The notes under the pieces: generated by a model
Seen by the model: only the letters and a program-made list of their open reading frames with translations
Databases searched by the model: none
What the model was told of the DNA's origin: nothing
Made by a program: the position numbers and the translations under genes
Shown: piece after piece, positions 30,415 through 39,668 of the stretch
Position numbering within the stretch: the first letter of the stretch is position 1
How the letters are laid out: each line of letters starts with the position of its first letter
Assembly: GCA_047632595.1 (NCBI GenBank)
Contig: JBLIDK010000015.1
Span: 1-42,532 of the forward strand
Reading direction: 5' to 3'
Source: JBLIDK01 sp047632595
GTDB lineage: Bacteria; Bacteroidota; Bacteroidia; Sphingobacteriales; Sphingobacteriaceae
Length of the DNA stretch: 42,532 nucleotides

Positions 30415-32184
30415 ATGGGACAATTTTTTAAATTTCTATTTGCGTCAATTTTAGGTGTTATTATTGGCTTTTTTCTTCTTTTTATAATACTAATAAGTAT
30501 TGGTGCCGCAGTTTCTTCTAGCCCTAAGGCTGAAATTAAGTCAAATAGCATATTAAAGCTTGACTTAAATGCACCAATGTTGGAAAGATCTGGCAATGAT
30601 CCTTTTTCAGATTTAGATATTCCCGGTTTCCCAAGTTCATCAACAGTTGGATTGGATAAAGTTTTAGCTGCCATAAAAAATGCAAAAACCGATGAGAAAA
30701 TTGAAGGAATTTATTTACCTAACGCTGTTTTTGGTGGTTCTTTCGCACAAGCAGAAGAAGTTAGAAATGCGTTAATCTCATTTAAAGAGTCAGGTAAGTT
30801 TATTGTTTCGTATAGCGAAGTGTATACACAAAAAGCATACTATTTAGCGTCAGTTGCAGATAGCATTTGGTTAAATCCGGCTGGATATTTTGACTTTAAG
30901 GGATTATCAACTGTACCAATGTTCTTCAAAGGCATGCTAGACAAACTTGAAATTGATGCACAAATAATAAAAGTTGGAAACTATAAGTCGGCTGCTGAGC
31001 CATTTATCCGTAAAGATCTTAGTGAGTATAACAAGGAACAAATAAGTTCTTTTTTAGGATCAATGTATACAACTTTCATAAGCGGTATCAGCGCTAGCAG
31101 AGGAATTTCAGAAGAAGAATTAAGGGCAATTTCAAATGAACTTAAAGTACGTACTCCTTTAGATGCAGTAGCACAAAAATTAGTGGACAAATTATACTAC
31201 GAAGATCAAGTACTGGCTTCACTTAGTAATTTATGTGGTGTTGAAAGCGAAAAGAAAATGAAGTTTGTATCCGTAAAAAAATACAACTCAGCAATTTCAA
31301 GAAAGGGTTATAACGCAAGTAAAAATAAAGTTGCAGTAATTTATGCCTCAGGTCAAATTATTGATGGTGAGAGCACATCTGACGAACAATTTATGGGTTC
31401 TAAAACATTGGCAGAAGAAATTAGAAAAGCTCGTAAGGATGACAAAATTAAAGCTATTGTTTTACGAGTTAATTCTCCTGGTGGCAGTGCTTTGGCAAGT
31501 GATGTAATGTGCAGAGAATTAAAGTTAGCCAGTCAAGTGAAACCATTAGTGGTTTCCATGGGTGGAGTAGCTGCCTCAGGTGGTTATTATATCTCTGCTC
31601 CTGCTAGCAAAATATTTGCTCAGCCTAATACTATAACTGGTTCAATTGGGGTTATTGGAATTATTCCAAATATGAAAGGATTTTTTAACAACAAATTAGG
31701 AATCACTTTTGATGAGGTTAAAACAGGAAAGTATGCAGATTACTTAACTGGCGTTGGAAGACCACTTCGTGAAGACGAAAAAGCTATTCTACAAGCCTCT
31801 ACGAACAAAGTTTATGAAGATTTCACCTCAGTAGTTGCTGAAGGGCGAAACATACCTCAGGACAGGGTAAAAGAACTTGGTGGCGGTAGAGTATATAGCG
31901 GAACTGAAGCTTTAACTCTAGGATTAGTTGATGAAATTGGTGGACTTGAAGATGCTATTAACGAAGCAGTAAAACAAGCTGAGTTAAGCGAATACAAAAT
32001 CATTTCATTACCGGTTCAAAAAGACCCTATTCAAGAAATGATGAAAAGTATGGGAAATGTAAGTGTGGGTAAGATAATTGAATGGAAGTTAGGTGAAGAT
32101 TTCGCGATTTACCATCAAATAGAGAAAATCCGCAAAATTTCAGGAATTCAAGCAATCATGCCGATGGAATTGGACGTAAATTAG
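30415..32184 (+). CDS. sppA: Signal peptide peptidase SppA, 67-kDa type
   Basis: 589 residues with an N-terminal membrane anchor (ASILGVIIGFFLLFIILISIG). There are two tandem ClpP-like halves as in the E. coli enzyme. The catalytic dyad is visible: Lys191 in IIKVGNYKSAAEP and Ser388 in MGGVAASGGYYIS, preceded by RVNSPGGSALASD. The motif TGSIGVIGIIPN closes the second half. It degrades signal-peptide remnants in the inner membrane. Intact. Downstream, small hairpins (32185-32198, 32202-32218) precede the GT9 gene. Confidence 0.95.
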   Translation: MGQFFKFLFASILGVIIGFFLLFIILISIGAAVSSSPKAEIKSNSILKLDLNAPMLERSGNDPFSDLDIPGFPSSSTVGLDKVLAAIKNAKTDEKIEGIYLPNAVFGGSFAQAEEVRNALISFKESGKFIVSYSEVYTQKAYYLASVADSIWLNPAGYFDFKGLSTVPMFFKGMLDKLEIDAQIIKVGNYKSAAEPFIRKDLSEYNKEQISSFLGSMYTTFISGISASRGISEEELRAISNELKVRTPLDAVAQKLVDKLYYEDQVLASLSNLCGVESEKKMKFVSVKKYNSAISRKGYNASKNKVAVIYASGQIIDGESTSDEQFMGSKTLAEEIRKARKDDKIKAIVLRVNSPGGSALASDVMCRELKLASQVKPLVVSMGGVAASGGYYISAPASKIFAQPNTITGSIGVIGIIPNMKGFFNNKLGITFDEVKTGKYADYLTGVGRPLREDEKAILQASTNKVYEDFTSVVAEGRNIPQDRVKELGGGRVYSGTEALTLGLVDEIGGLEDAINEAVKQAELSEYKIISLPVQKDPIQEMMKSMGNVSVGKIIEWKLGEDFAIYHQIEKIRKISGIQAIMPMELDVN

Positions 32185-32218
32185 TACCTAAGTAGGTATA
32201 ATTTTACTCATAGTAAAA
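32185..32218 (+). terminator. Two short hairpins after sppA
   Basis: TACCTA-AG-TAGGTA (32185-32198) directly after the stop, then TTTTACT-CAT-AGTAAAA (32202-32218). Both are perfect but short and lack a long T-tract. They may give partial termination between sppA and the GT9 gene. Confidence 0.35.
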
Positions 32219-32269
32219 CGTATAGTGTATTACTCGGTAAGTTTTGACCGTTTACCAAAATAACTGAAA

Positions 32270-33262
32270 ATGGTCAATAAAAAAAGTGATATTAATAAGA
32301 TACTCATCATTAGGTTAAGTTCTATTGGAGACATTGTGTTAACATCTCCGATCATTCGATCTATTAAAAAAAAATTTCCAAAGGCTGAGATTCATTTTCT
32401 TACCAAAAAACAGTTTGAAGGTATTGTTGAGAGCAGCCCATATGTGTCTTGTACGCATATTTGGAATAAAAAGTTGTGGAAACAGGTATTTTTGTTGAGA
32501 AATGAAGGTTTTGACCATATAATTGACCTGCATAAAAATTATAGAACCTTATTATTAAAAACCTTTTTAGGAGTCCCTAACTCTACTTTTAATAAATTAC
32601 AGCTTGGTAAATATTTGTTAACTAATTTTAAGATTAACAGACTCCCAAAAACACATATCGTAAACCGATATGCCAAGGCAATGAAGCCGCTGGGCGTTCA
32701 ATTGGATGGGAAAGGTTTAGATTACTTTATAAAGGATTCAACAGCATCACTTGAATCTATATTTCCAACCCCTTTACCTAAAAAATATTTAAGCTTTGTT
32801 ATAGGTGCGGCACATGGCACCAAAAAATTACCCGCCTCTAAAATCGCTGAATTAGTTGAAAAGATAAATGAACCAATAGTTTTTATTGGAGGAAAAGAAG
32901 AGCTTGAAATAGCAGAAAAAATTTGTAAAACAGAACCCACAAGACTATTCAATGCTTGTGGTATTGCTTCGCTAGATCAATCGGCATTATTAGTGAAGAA
33001 TAGTGCAAAAGTGATTACCCACGATACTGGATTTATGCATATTGCTGCTGCATTTAATAAGGAAATAATAACTATTTGGGGCAATACTACAAGTGATTTT
33101 GGAATGTATCCATATAAAGTAGCTAAATCCTTTAATTTTGAAAAAGGGAACTTATCTTGTAGGCCATGTTCAAAAATTGGTTTTGAAAAATGTCCGAAAG
33201 GGCATTTCAAATGCATGAACGATCAACCTTTAAATGAAATAGCAGCGATTGCAAATAAATGA
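32270..33262 (+). CDS. Glycosyltransferase family 9 (heptosyltransferase-like)
   Basis: 330 residues. It begins with KILIIRLSSIGDIVLTSPIIR, the GT9 N-terminal signature, followed by IDLHKNYRTLL and, in the C-terminal nucleotide-sugar domain, VIGAAHGTKKLP, VFIGGKEELEIAEKI, THDTGFMHIAAAF and TIWGNTTSDFGMYPY. The family transfers ADP-heptose or related sugars to lipopolysaccharide core at the cytosolic face. Donor and acceptor cannot be fixed from sequence. The TGA overlaps the ATG of the SixA-like gene (ATGA), so the two are translationally coupled. Confidence 0.9.
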   Translation: MVNKKSDINKILIIRLSSIGDIVLTSPIIRSIKKKFPKAEIHFLTKKQFEGIVESSPYVSCTHIWNKKLWKQVFLLRNEGFDHIIDLHKNYRTLLLKTFLGVPNSTFNKLQLGKYLLTNFKINRLPKTHIVNRYAKAMKPLGVQLDGKGLDYFIKDSTASLESIFPTPLPKKYLSFVIGAAHGTKKLPASKIAELVEKINEPIVFIGGKEELEIAEKICKTEPTRLFNACGIASLDQSALLVKNSAKVITHDTGFMHIAAAFNKEIITIWGNTTSDFGMYPYKVAKSFNFEKGNLSCRPCSKIGFEKCPKGHFKCMNDQPLNEIAAIANK

Positions 33263-33753
33263 AGCAGTTATATCTTTTACGACATGCACATTCAGAAAAA
33301 TCGTTTTTAAATAAAGATCACGAACGTATAATTTCTGTTAAGGGAAATTTGGAGATAGAATTTTTGTCAAGCTATTTCAAAAGAAATGAATTTACGCCAG
33401 AAACAATTTTAACAAGCTCTGCAACACGTACTATCCAAACTGCCAAGAAAATAATAAGTGAATTAGCATTGGATGAATCTATTCTTATTTCAAAAGAAAG
33501 TCTTTATGAGGCAACAATAAACAATTATTATGAAGAACTTAGAAAAATAGGTAATTCAATCAATAACCTGTTAATGATAGGTCATAATCCAACAATTTTG
33601 GAGCTGGCAAGTAATTTAGTAGGTAATGAATTGAACTACTTACCTACTTGTGGCTTAATAAAGGTACAGCTTGATTTTAATAGATGGGAGTCAATTAACG
33701 AGGAAATTGGCCAAACTACTGGCTTTGTTCATATGGGAAGCCTGCTTCGTTAA
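33259..33753 (+). CDS. sixA: SixA-like histidine phosphatase
   Basis: 164 residues. The catalytic RHA motif is LYLLRHAHSEKSF (His9), and a second His lies in LLMIGHNPTILELAS. TSSATRTIQTAKKI carries the conserved phosphate-binding Arg. This is the small branch-2 histidine phosphatase form that includes SixA, which dephosphorylates Hpt histidines; other substrates are possible. It overlaps the GT9 gene by four bases. The last codons overlap a hairpin whose other arm belongs to the antisense SRP RNA. Confidence 0.85.
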   Translation: MKQLYLLRHAHSEKSFLNKDHERIISVKGNLEIEFLSSYFKRNEFTPETILTSSATRTIQTAKKIISELALDESILISKESLYEATINNYYEELRKIGNSINNLLMIGHNPTILELASNLVGNELNYLPTCGLIKVQLDFNRWESINEEIGQTTGFVHMGSLLR

Positions 33754-33763
33754 AAAAAGCAGG
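33741..33763. terminator. Hairpin shared by the sixA end and the SRP RNA end
   Basis: CCTGCTT (33741-33747) pairs with AAGCAGG (33757-33763). The A-run at 33752-33758 gives a T7 tail for the minus-strand SRP RNA. It covers the last codons and stop of sixA. Confidence 0.45.
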
Positions 33764-33852
33764 GCACCACATCGCACCGCTACAACCGTTTACCCTTGCT
33801 CCGTTCCCGGCCTGGGGGAGTTCAACAGGAGCTGGTCGCGTGGGCCCCGCAA
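33752..33852 (-). ncRNA. ffs: Signal recognition particle RNA (4.5S type)
   Basis: A markedly GC-rich island in AT-rich surroundings, read on the minus strand. The conserved SRP core is intact: CAGG-CCG-GGAA-CGG-AGCA, a GNRA-type GGAA tetraloop on a CCG/CGG stem between the symmetric CAGG and AGCA loop strands, followed by AAGGGTAA. The end GGTGCGATGTGGTGCCCTGC, then T7, is typical of Bacteroidota SRP RNAs. The 5' and 3' halves can pair into the usual rod. The promoter at 33857-33886 fixes the 5' end near 33852; both ends are estimates. It binds Ffh to target membrane proteins. It overlaps only spurious reading frames. Confidence 0.88.
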
Positions 33853-33856
33853 GCTG

Positions 33857-33886
33857 CAAAAATAGTTTTTCAAACCCATCAAACAA
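33857..33886 (-). promoter_or_regulatory. Promoter of the SRP RNA
   Basis: -7 TATTTTTG (33864-33857) and -33 TTG (33886-33884) separated by exactly 19 bases on the minus strand. This is the best complete Bacteroidota promoter in the window, as expected for an abundant stable RNA. Confidence 0.7.
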
Positions 33887-33931
33887 AGCATAAGTAATGT
33901 TAATTTCGAACTTTTTAATAGTTTAACACAA

Positions 33932-35587
33932 ATGACAGAAAATACAAGGTCTAAAAAAGAAGATTTAAGCTTCAACAAAAACGAAGATGTCAACAAACAA
34001 CTTGTTGATAAACTGAAGCATAAGCTTAAGAAAATTTATTTAGGTGGTGGAGAAAAGAACGCTGCAAAACAAAAAGCGAAAGGAAAACTTTTAGCCCGTG
34101 AACGTATAGAATATTTACGCGATAAAGATTCTGAGTTTTTGGAGATTGGTGCTTTTACCGCTGATGGAATGTACCAAGAATACGGTGGTTGTCCTTCAGC
34201 AGGGGTAGTAACAGGTATAGGATATGTAAGTGGCAGACAATGTGTTATTGTTGCAAATGATGCTACAGTTAAAGCTGGAGCTTGGTTCCCAATGACCGCC
34301 AAAAAGAACCTAAGAGCGCAAGAAGTAGCAATGGAGAACAAATTACCTATTATCTATTTAGTAGATAGTGCTGGTGTGTTTTTACCAATGCAAGATGAGA
34401 TTTTTCCGGATAAGGAACATTTTGGAAGGATGTTTAGAAACAATGCAATCATGTCTTCTGAAGGAATTGTACAAATTGCGGCAGTAATGGGTAGTTGTGT
34501 TGCAGGAGGCGCTTATTTACCTATTATGAGTGATGAAGCCATGATAGTAGACAAAACAGGGAGTATTTTTCTAGCTGGCTCCTATTTGGTTAAAGCTGCA
34601 ATTGGTGAAGAAATTGATAACGAGACCCTAGGTGGAGCAACGACGCATTGTGAAGTTTCAGGGGTAACGGATTATAAATTTCCAGATGATCAAAGTTGCC
34701 TTGAGGCAATACGAAATATCATGAGTAAAATTGGACATAATCCAACTGCGGGTTATGATAGGATTGAATCTGCCAAGCCTAAAGAAAAAACTTCAGAAAT
34801 ATTAGGGATACTACCAGAAAATCGTGACAAGCCCTACTCTACTATTGAAATTATTAATCGTTTGGTCGACAAATCAGACTTTGAAGAATATAAAGCTGGT
34901 TATGGCAGAACTATTTTAACTGGACTGGCTCGAATTGATGGTTGGTCTGTTGGTATTGTTGCAAACAACCGGGAAATTGTAAAAAGTAAAAAAGGTGAAA
35001 TGCAGTTAGGCGGAGTTATATACTCAGATTCTGCTGACAAAGCAGCACGCTTTATTATGAATTGTAACCAAAAGAAAATTCCTTTAGTTTTTCTTCAAGA
35101 TGTTTCTGGATTTATGGTTGGTTCAAGGTCTGAACATGGAGGCATTATTAAAGACGGAGCCAAAATGGTTAGCGCTATGGCCAATTCAGTAGTTCCAAAA
35201 TTTACAATCATTATGGGAAACTCATATGGAGCTGGAAATTACGCAATGTGCGGTAAGGCTTATGACCCTCGTTTAATCTATTCTTGGCCAACTGGACAAA
35301 TGGCTGTTATGGGTGGAGCACAAGCGGCTAAAACCCTGCTACAGATTCAAACTGCAAGTATGAAAAAGCAGGGAAAAGAAATAACAGAGAAAGAAGAAAC
35401 CGATTTATTTAACAAAATTAAAGATCGCTACGACGAACAAACAACTCCTTACTATGCCGCTGCAAGGCTTTGGGTGGATGGAATAATTAGCCCACTAGAT
35501 ACTAGAAAAGTAATATCAATGGGCATTGAGGCTGCTAACCATAATCCAGAGTCCAAACGTTATAATGTAGGTGTTATTCAGACTTAG
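33932..35587 (+). CDS. Acyl-CoA carboxylase, carboxyltransferase (beta) subunit
   Basis: 551 residues, the full length of biotin-dependent carboxyltransferases. The N-lobe has KGKLLARERIEYL, GGCPSAGVVTGIG and YLVDSAGVFLPMQDEIFPD. MGSCVAGGAYLPIMSDEAMIV forms the acyl-CoA oxyanion region. The C-lobe has VFLQDVSGFMVG and NSYGAGNYAMCGKAYDPR. The FLPMQDEIFPDKEHFGR motif favours the methylcrotonyl-CoA carboxylase-like branch (leucine breakdown) over propionyl-CoA, but the true substrate is open. No biotin carboxylase subunit is adjacent, so the partner is elsewhere. It diverges from the SRP RNA, and its end overlaps the convergent mscS gene by 14 bases. Confidence 0.92.
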   Translation: MTENTRSKKEDLSFNKNEDVNKQLVDKLKHKLKKIYLGGGEKNAAKQKAKGKLLARERIEYLRDKDSEFLEIGAFTADGMYQEYGGCPSAGVVTGIGYVSGRQCVIVANDATVKAGAWFPMTAKKNLRAQEVAMENKLPIIYLVDSAGVFLPMQDEIFPDKEHFGRMFRNNAIMSSEGIVQIAAVMGSCVAGGAYLPIMSDEAMIVDKTGSIFLAGSYLVKAAIGEEIDNETLGGATTHCEVSGVTDYKFPDDQSCLEAIRNIMSKIGHNPTAGYDRIESAKPKEKTSEILGILPENRDKPYSTIEIINRLVDKSDFEEYKAGYGRTILTGLARIDGWSVGIVANNREIVKSKKGEMQLGGVIYSDSADKAARFIMNCNQKKIPLVFLQDVSGFMVGSRSEHGGIIKDGAKMVSAMANSVVPKFTIIMGNSYGAGNYAMCGKAYDPRLIYSWPTGQMAVMGGAQAAKTLLQIQTASMKKQGKEITEKEETDLFNKIKDRYDEQTTPYYAAARLWVDGIISPLDTRKVISMGIEAANHNPESKRYNVGVIQT

Positions 35588-36674
35588 AACTTGATTTCAT
35601 ATTAGATAAGGAGTCAAGTCCTGATTTAATATGTAAATCTCTCTGAGGGAAAGGTATTTGTATACCGTTCTCGTTAAACTTCTTCCACACTTCAAAGTTA
35701 ATTTCACTGTAAAATCGTGGTCTTGTTTCCATCATTTTAGAGGTCCAAACTATTAGTTGAAAGTTTAATGAACTGTCACCAAATTCAATAAAGTAAACAT
35801 CTGGGTTTGGCTTTGATAAAACGTTTGCGTTATCCTCAGCAACCTCAAGTAGCAATTTCTTAACTAATGTTACGTCTGAACTATATGAAACTCCAATTGG
35901 AATTCTAAATCGTACTTTTCGATCTGTATAGCTCCAGTTAATTACACTTTTAGAAATAAATTCACTGTTTGGAATAATTATCGCAATGTTATCATTGGTT
36001 ACTACAGTTGTAGCTCTTGCACTGATTTTATCTACGTTGCCGTCAATACCATCAACTTCAATCCTATCTCCTACTTTAATTGGTCTTTCAAGTAATATTA
36101 TAAGTCCACTAATAAAGTTGTTGGCAATATTCTGTAGGCCAAAACCCAAACCAACACCAACAGCACCAGCAAGAAATGCAAAGGCGCTTAAATCAAGCCC
36201 TGTTGTTTGAAAAATAATAACAATCCCAATTACAGCCACAATGTAACTTGAAATACTAGCTACAGCGTGTTGTACTCCTAATTCAAGCTTAGTTCTTGGC
36301 AGTATAACATTATCTAGGAACCTTCTAAATAATTTTGAAAGCATCAAAATCAACCAAAACAAAAAGCCTACTTTAATTATGTCTACTAAGGTTAATTTCT
36401 TGTCGCCAAAGTTTAATATGGTTATGTCAATATAATTAACAAAGTCTGTATAATTTGATTTTAAAATGACAACAGTGTTCCCAACAATTTCACTGGTGGC
36501 AGGAATTGAGCCTAAAATAGGAACAACAAAAATTATTAAAGCTGCTAATGAACCTCCCCACTTTAAAACAGTAAGTGGAAATCCAGACATTAGCCTGTTT
36601 TTCTTTAGTTTTTTTGCAAGAAACCAAATACCTGCTAAAGAGGCTAAAAGTAAAATCGAATAAATTATGTTCAT
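35574..36674 (-). CDS. MscS-family mechanosensitive channel
   Basis: 366 residues with about four membrane segments. The pore helix, FAFLAGAVGVGLGFGLQNIANNFISG (shown in part: AGAVGVGLGFGLQN), has the Gly/Ala packing pattern of MscS TM3, followed by the beta domain signature LERPIKVGDRIEVDG and NSEFISKSVINWS. The C-terminal alpha/beta part is complete. It opens under membrane tension to release solutes in hypo-osmotic shock. Its ATG overlaps the SLC13 gene stop by four bases (ATGA), so it is the last gene of a corA-SLC13-mscS operon. Confidence 0.93.
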   Translation of the reverse strand: MNIIYSILLLASLAGIWFLAKKLKKNRLMSGFPLTVLKWGGSLAALIIFVVPILGSIPATSEIVGNTVVILKSNYTDFVNYIDITILNFGDKKLTLVDIIKVGFLFWLILMLSKLFRRFLDNVILPRTKLELGVQHAVASISSYIVAVIGIVIIFQTTGLDLSAFAFLAGAVGVGLGFGLQNIANNFISGLIILLERPIKVGDRIEVDGIDGNVDKISARATTVVTNDNIAIIIPNSEFISKSVINWSYTDRKVRFRIPIGVSYSSDVTLVKKLLLEVAEDNANVLSKPNPDVYFIEFGDSSLNFQLIVWTSKMMETRPRFYSEINFEVWKKFNENGIQIPFPQRDLHIKSGLDSLSNMKSSSKSE

Positions 36675-38449
36675 TTAATCCAATATAGCGTTATAAAAAT
36701 TGTTGTAAGAATCCACAAAGATATACTTAATGCGATACCTGTCTTGGTGTAATCGGTATACTTATATTTTCCGGGGCCATAAACCAATGCATTTGTTTGA
36801 TACCCTATAGGTGTTAAAAAGCTAAAAGAAGCAGCAAACATAATTGTAAGTAAAAAAGCCCGTGGGTCGTACCCTAAAATATTTGCAGTAGTAATAGCAA
36901 TTGGTGCAATTAGTATAGCTGAAGCATTGTTGCTTAGTATTTCGGTAAGCAATGCGGTTATCAAATATAAAGTGCCAATCATTACAAAAGGAGGATATTG
37001 TGCCCCATAAGTAGTAAAGAAATTTGCAATATAAACATCTGCGCCTGAATTTTCTAATGCCACTCCTAGTGGTATCATTCCTGCAAGTAAAAACACAACT
37101 TGCCACTCCATTTGCTGATAAATTCTACGAATAGTAATGCATTTGGTAATAATTAATGCAACAACCCCTGCAAGTGAGCTTATAAGAATCGGTAATACAT
37201 TAAACGCTGCTAATGCCACAACTGTAGCTACAATTGCAACAGCCAAAACCACTTTAGTTGAATTAAATTGTGCCGAATTAATTTCTTTAAGTAAAAGAAA
37301 ATCAGGGTGATTTCTAAAATTATTCACTTGAGTTTTATGGCATTCTATAAGAAGTGAATCACCTAATTTAAATTCAACTTTGCTTATTCTTTTGTTAAGT
37401 GATACACCATCTCGTCTAATAGCTAAACAAACTGCTCCATATCGTTGTCTAAATGACGCGCTTTTTAGTGTTTTACCAATAAGGAAAGATTCTGTAGTGA
37501 TTACAGCCTCTGTTAAAACCTTATCACCTTCCATTAATTGGGTGTCATCAACATTTACATTGCCTTTTATAGCTACACCTTCCTTCTTCTGTAAGCTTGC
37601 AATATCTGCTACGCTACCCCTAATTAAGAGAACATCATTTGCGTGAAGCTTTTCAACATTGTTTGGAAACCAAATGTCACCATCGGCTCGATTTATTTCT
37701 AGAACATCAATATCTAGGTTGTCCCCTAGTTTTGACTCTTTAATTTTTTTATTAACTAGACCTGAGTCTTCTAATATTACTACTTCTGTAAGATATTCTC
37801 TTAAATCAAAACCCTCTGTTAAGGTTTCTACTTTCCTACGAGCAGGAATAATTTTTCTTCCAATAAAAACCATATAGAGTATTCCTGTCAAAAGAAACAT
37901 TAATCCGAAAGATGCAAATTCGAACATTGAAAATGCTTTTAAACCGTGGGTTTGGGCAATTGAACTCACCAATAGATTTGTTGAAGTACCTATTAAAGTA
38001 ATACTACCTCCAAGAATTGCTGCAAATGAAATTGGCATTAATAGTTTTGAAGGACTTAATTTGTTTTTCTTTGCAACACTTAAAACTACAGGTATAAACA
38101 CAGCCACGGCAGCAGTATTATTAATAAATGCCGACATTATACCTACAACGATCATTAATACCAGAATGGTTTGCCATTCTTTTTTACCCGTGTATGCACC
38201 GAGTTTATTTCCTAAAATATTTACAAATCCTGTATTCTGCAGGCCCAAACTCAGCATGAGCATTGCCATTACGGTAATTGTTGCAGGATTACTGAATCCA
38301 CTAATCCCCTCTTCTGGAGAAACAAGACCTGTTAGCATTAAAACAACCATAATAAGCATAGCTGTTACGTCTATACGAAGTGCTTCAGTAGCAAACATGA
38401 TAATGCTACCTAGAATGATTACAAACGCTATTATGATATCTACCGACAA
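36671..38449 (-). CDS. SLC13-family (DASS) anion permease with two TrkA-C domains
   Basis: 592 residues. The two membrane halves carry conserved segments such as SAFINNTAAVAVFIPVV and GTSTNLLVSS in the first half, and LSNNASAILIAPIA and GYQTNALVYGPG in the second. Between them, at about 205-380, are two RCK_C/TrkA-C domains (EVVILEDSGLVNKKIKES; EAVITTESFLIGKTLKSAS). Members move sulfate, dicarboxylates or other anions with Na+. The start is TTG at 38449: an in-frame stop lies two codons upstream, and the next ATG at codon 18 would cut the first helix. Middle gene of a likely corA operon. Confidence 0.9.
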   Translation of the reverse strand: MSVDIIIAFVIILGSIIMFATEALRIDVTAMLIMVVLMLTGLVSPEEGISGFSNPATITVMAMLMLSLGLQNTGFVNILGNKLGAYTGKKEWQTILVLMIVVGIMSAFINNTAAVAVFIPVVLSVAKKNKLSPSKLLMPISFAAILGGSITLIGTSTNLLVSSIAQTHGLKAFSMFEFASFGLMFLLTGILYMVFIGRKIIPARRKVETLTEGFDLREYLTEVVILEDSGLVNKKIKESKLGDNLDIDVLEINRADGDIWFPNNVEKLHANDVLLIRGSVADIASLQKKEGVAIKGNVNVDDTQLMEGDKVLTEAVITTESFLIGKTLKSASFRQRYGAVCLAIRRDGVSLNKRISKVEFKLGDSLLIECHKTQVNNFRNHPDFLLLKEINSAQFNSTKVVLAVAIVATVVALAAFNVLPILISSLAGVVALIITKCITIRRIYQQMEWQVVFLLAGMIPLGVALENSGADVYIANFFTTYGAQYPPFVMIGTLYLITALLTEILSNNASAILIAPIAITTANILGYDPRAFLLTIMFAASFSFLTPIGYQTNALVYGPGKYKYTDYTKTGIALSISLWILTTIFITLYWIK

Positions 38450-38512
38450 TGGTTATGAGATTAATTGTTTTAATTTACACATTAAGACCTATCTAAAAAA
38501 TATTAACTGAAA

Positions 38513-39643
38513 TTACTTAAACCAACCTTTAAGTTTAAACATGACCAATAATGACAGCCCTATCAAAAGCATAATCCCCACAACTATAAAATAACCATAA
38601 GGTGAATAAAGTTCAGGCATGTTGAATAAGAGTTTTTCTCCTGTATGAGCATTTTCACTCGCGAAGTTCATTCCATATATCCCTGCAATAAAGGTAAGGG
38701 GAATAAATATTGCAGAAACCACAGTTAACACCTTCATTACTTCATTGGTGCGATAACTAACTAGCGAAAGGTAAAATTCCATTAATGACTTCCCATATTC
38801 TGTGTTATGGTCTAGACGATCGTTTAATGTAAATATGTTATCCTTTAAATCTTTTAAAAATGAACGATTGTGATGAGAAAATAATTCACACTTTAAAAGC
38901 TCATTTATTTTGTCAGGCTCCATTTTCAGTCCTTTTTTAAGAGTTATCAATGTTCGTTTGATACTTTGTATCTCATACATTATTTCTTTAGTCGTTGTTT
39001 CTGAAATGCTTTCATCAATTCTATCCAATTGCTCAGCTTGATGTTCTAAAACAGGATAAAAGTTATCAATTAGCACATCATAAATAGCATAGAAAAGATA
39101 AGCCGAATTACTGTTGCGTAAATTTCGAGTATGATCCTTCAAACGCTCTCGCAAGGGTTCAAAACAGTCGTCGTAATTTTCTTGAATGGTTACAACCATG
39201 TTTTTATATAAAACAATGGCTATTTGCTCATTGTGAATGGTGGTTTCATTTTCGAAGTACAACATTCTATTCAACATAAATACGTGATTATCTTGAATAT
39301 CAATTTTAGGACGCTGTTGGGTGTGTGTAATATCCTCCAGTTCTAGTTTGTTCAATTCTAACCAATGTGCTAGTTCCTTAAAAAATTCAACGTTTTTATG
39401 CCCTTTGATATCTATCCAAAAAGTAAAGTTATTCTCGTCTTTAACTAATTCAGATAGCTCCTTAAGTGATTTGACTTTTACTTTTTCAAGAACATCTCGA
39501 TTATAGTAATTCACTTCTATTTTGGTTTCAACTGCTGAGTCTGTAACATGAAAAGTGCCAGGCCTTTGACCTGGATTTTGTCTTTTCTCAGTTGTTAGTA
39601 TACTAATAGAAGGTAGAATATCAAAAAGTGATTTCTTTTTCAT
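38513..39643 (-). CDS. corA: CorA-type magnesium/cobalt transporter
   Basis: 376 residues. A large N-terminal cytosolic domain, helical from about residue 170, leads to two C-terminal membrane segments (about 310-372). The signature YGMNF lies after the first, followed by the acidic periplasmic loop ASENAHTGE. The family forms pentameric channels for Mg2+ uptake. It is the first gene of a run with the SLC13 permease (63-base gap) and mscS. Behind a bidirectional terminator (39669-39706) lies an unrelated lipoprotein gene. A basic C-terminal end (KLKGWFK) is normal. Confidence 0.95.
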   Translation of the reverse strand: MKKKSLFDILPSISILTTEKRQNPGQRPGTFHVTDSAVETKIEVNYYNRDVLEKVKVKSLKELSELVKDENNFTFWIDIKGHKNVEFFKELAHWLELNKLELEDITHTQQRPKIDIQDNHVFMLNRMLYFENETTIHNEQIAIVLYKNMVVTIQENYDDCFEPLRERLKDHTRNLRNSNSAYLFYAIYDVLIDNFYPVLEHQAEQLDRIDESISETTTKEIMYEIQSIKRTLITLKKGLKMEPDKINELLKCELFSHHNRSFLKDLKDNIFTLNDRLDHNTEYGKSLMEFYLSLVSYRTNEVMKVLTVVSAIFIPLTFIAGIYGMNFASENAHTGEKLLFNMPELYSPYGYFIVVGIMLLIGLSLLVMFKLKGWFK

Positions 39644-39668
39644 GATTTAATTTACGAAATAAAAAGCA

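Noticed and set aside
33671..33996. Overlapping short ORFs on both strands between sixA and the carboxyltransferase
   Set aside because: They arise from the GC-rich SRP RNA gene; no protein features, and the RNA core motif explains the sequence.
36822..37106. 94-codon minus-strand ORF inside the SLC13 gene
   Set aside because: Different frame of a clear membrane protein; composition typical of a shadow.
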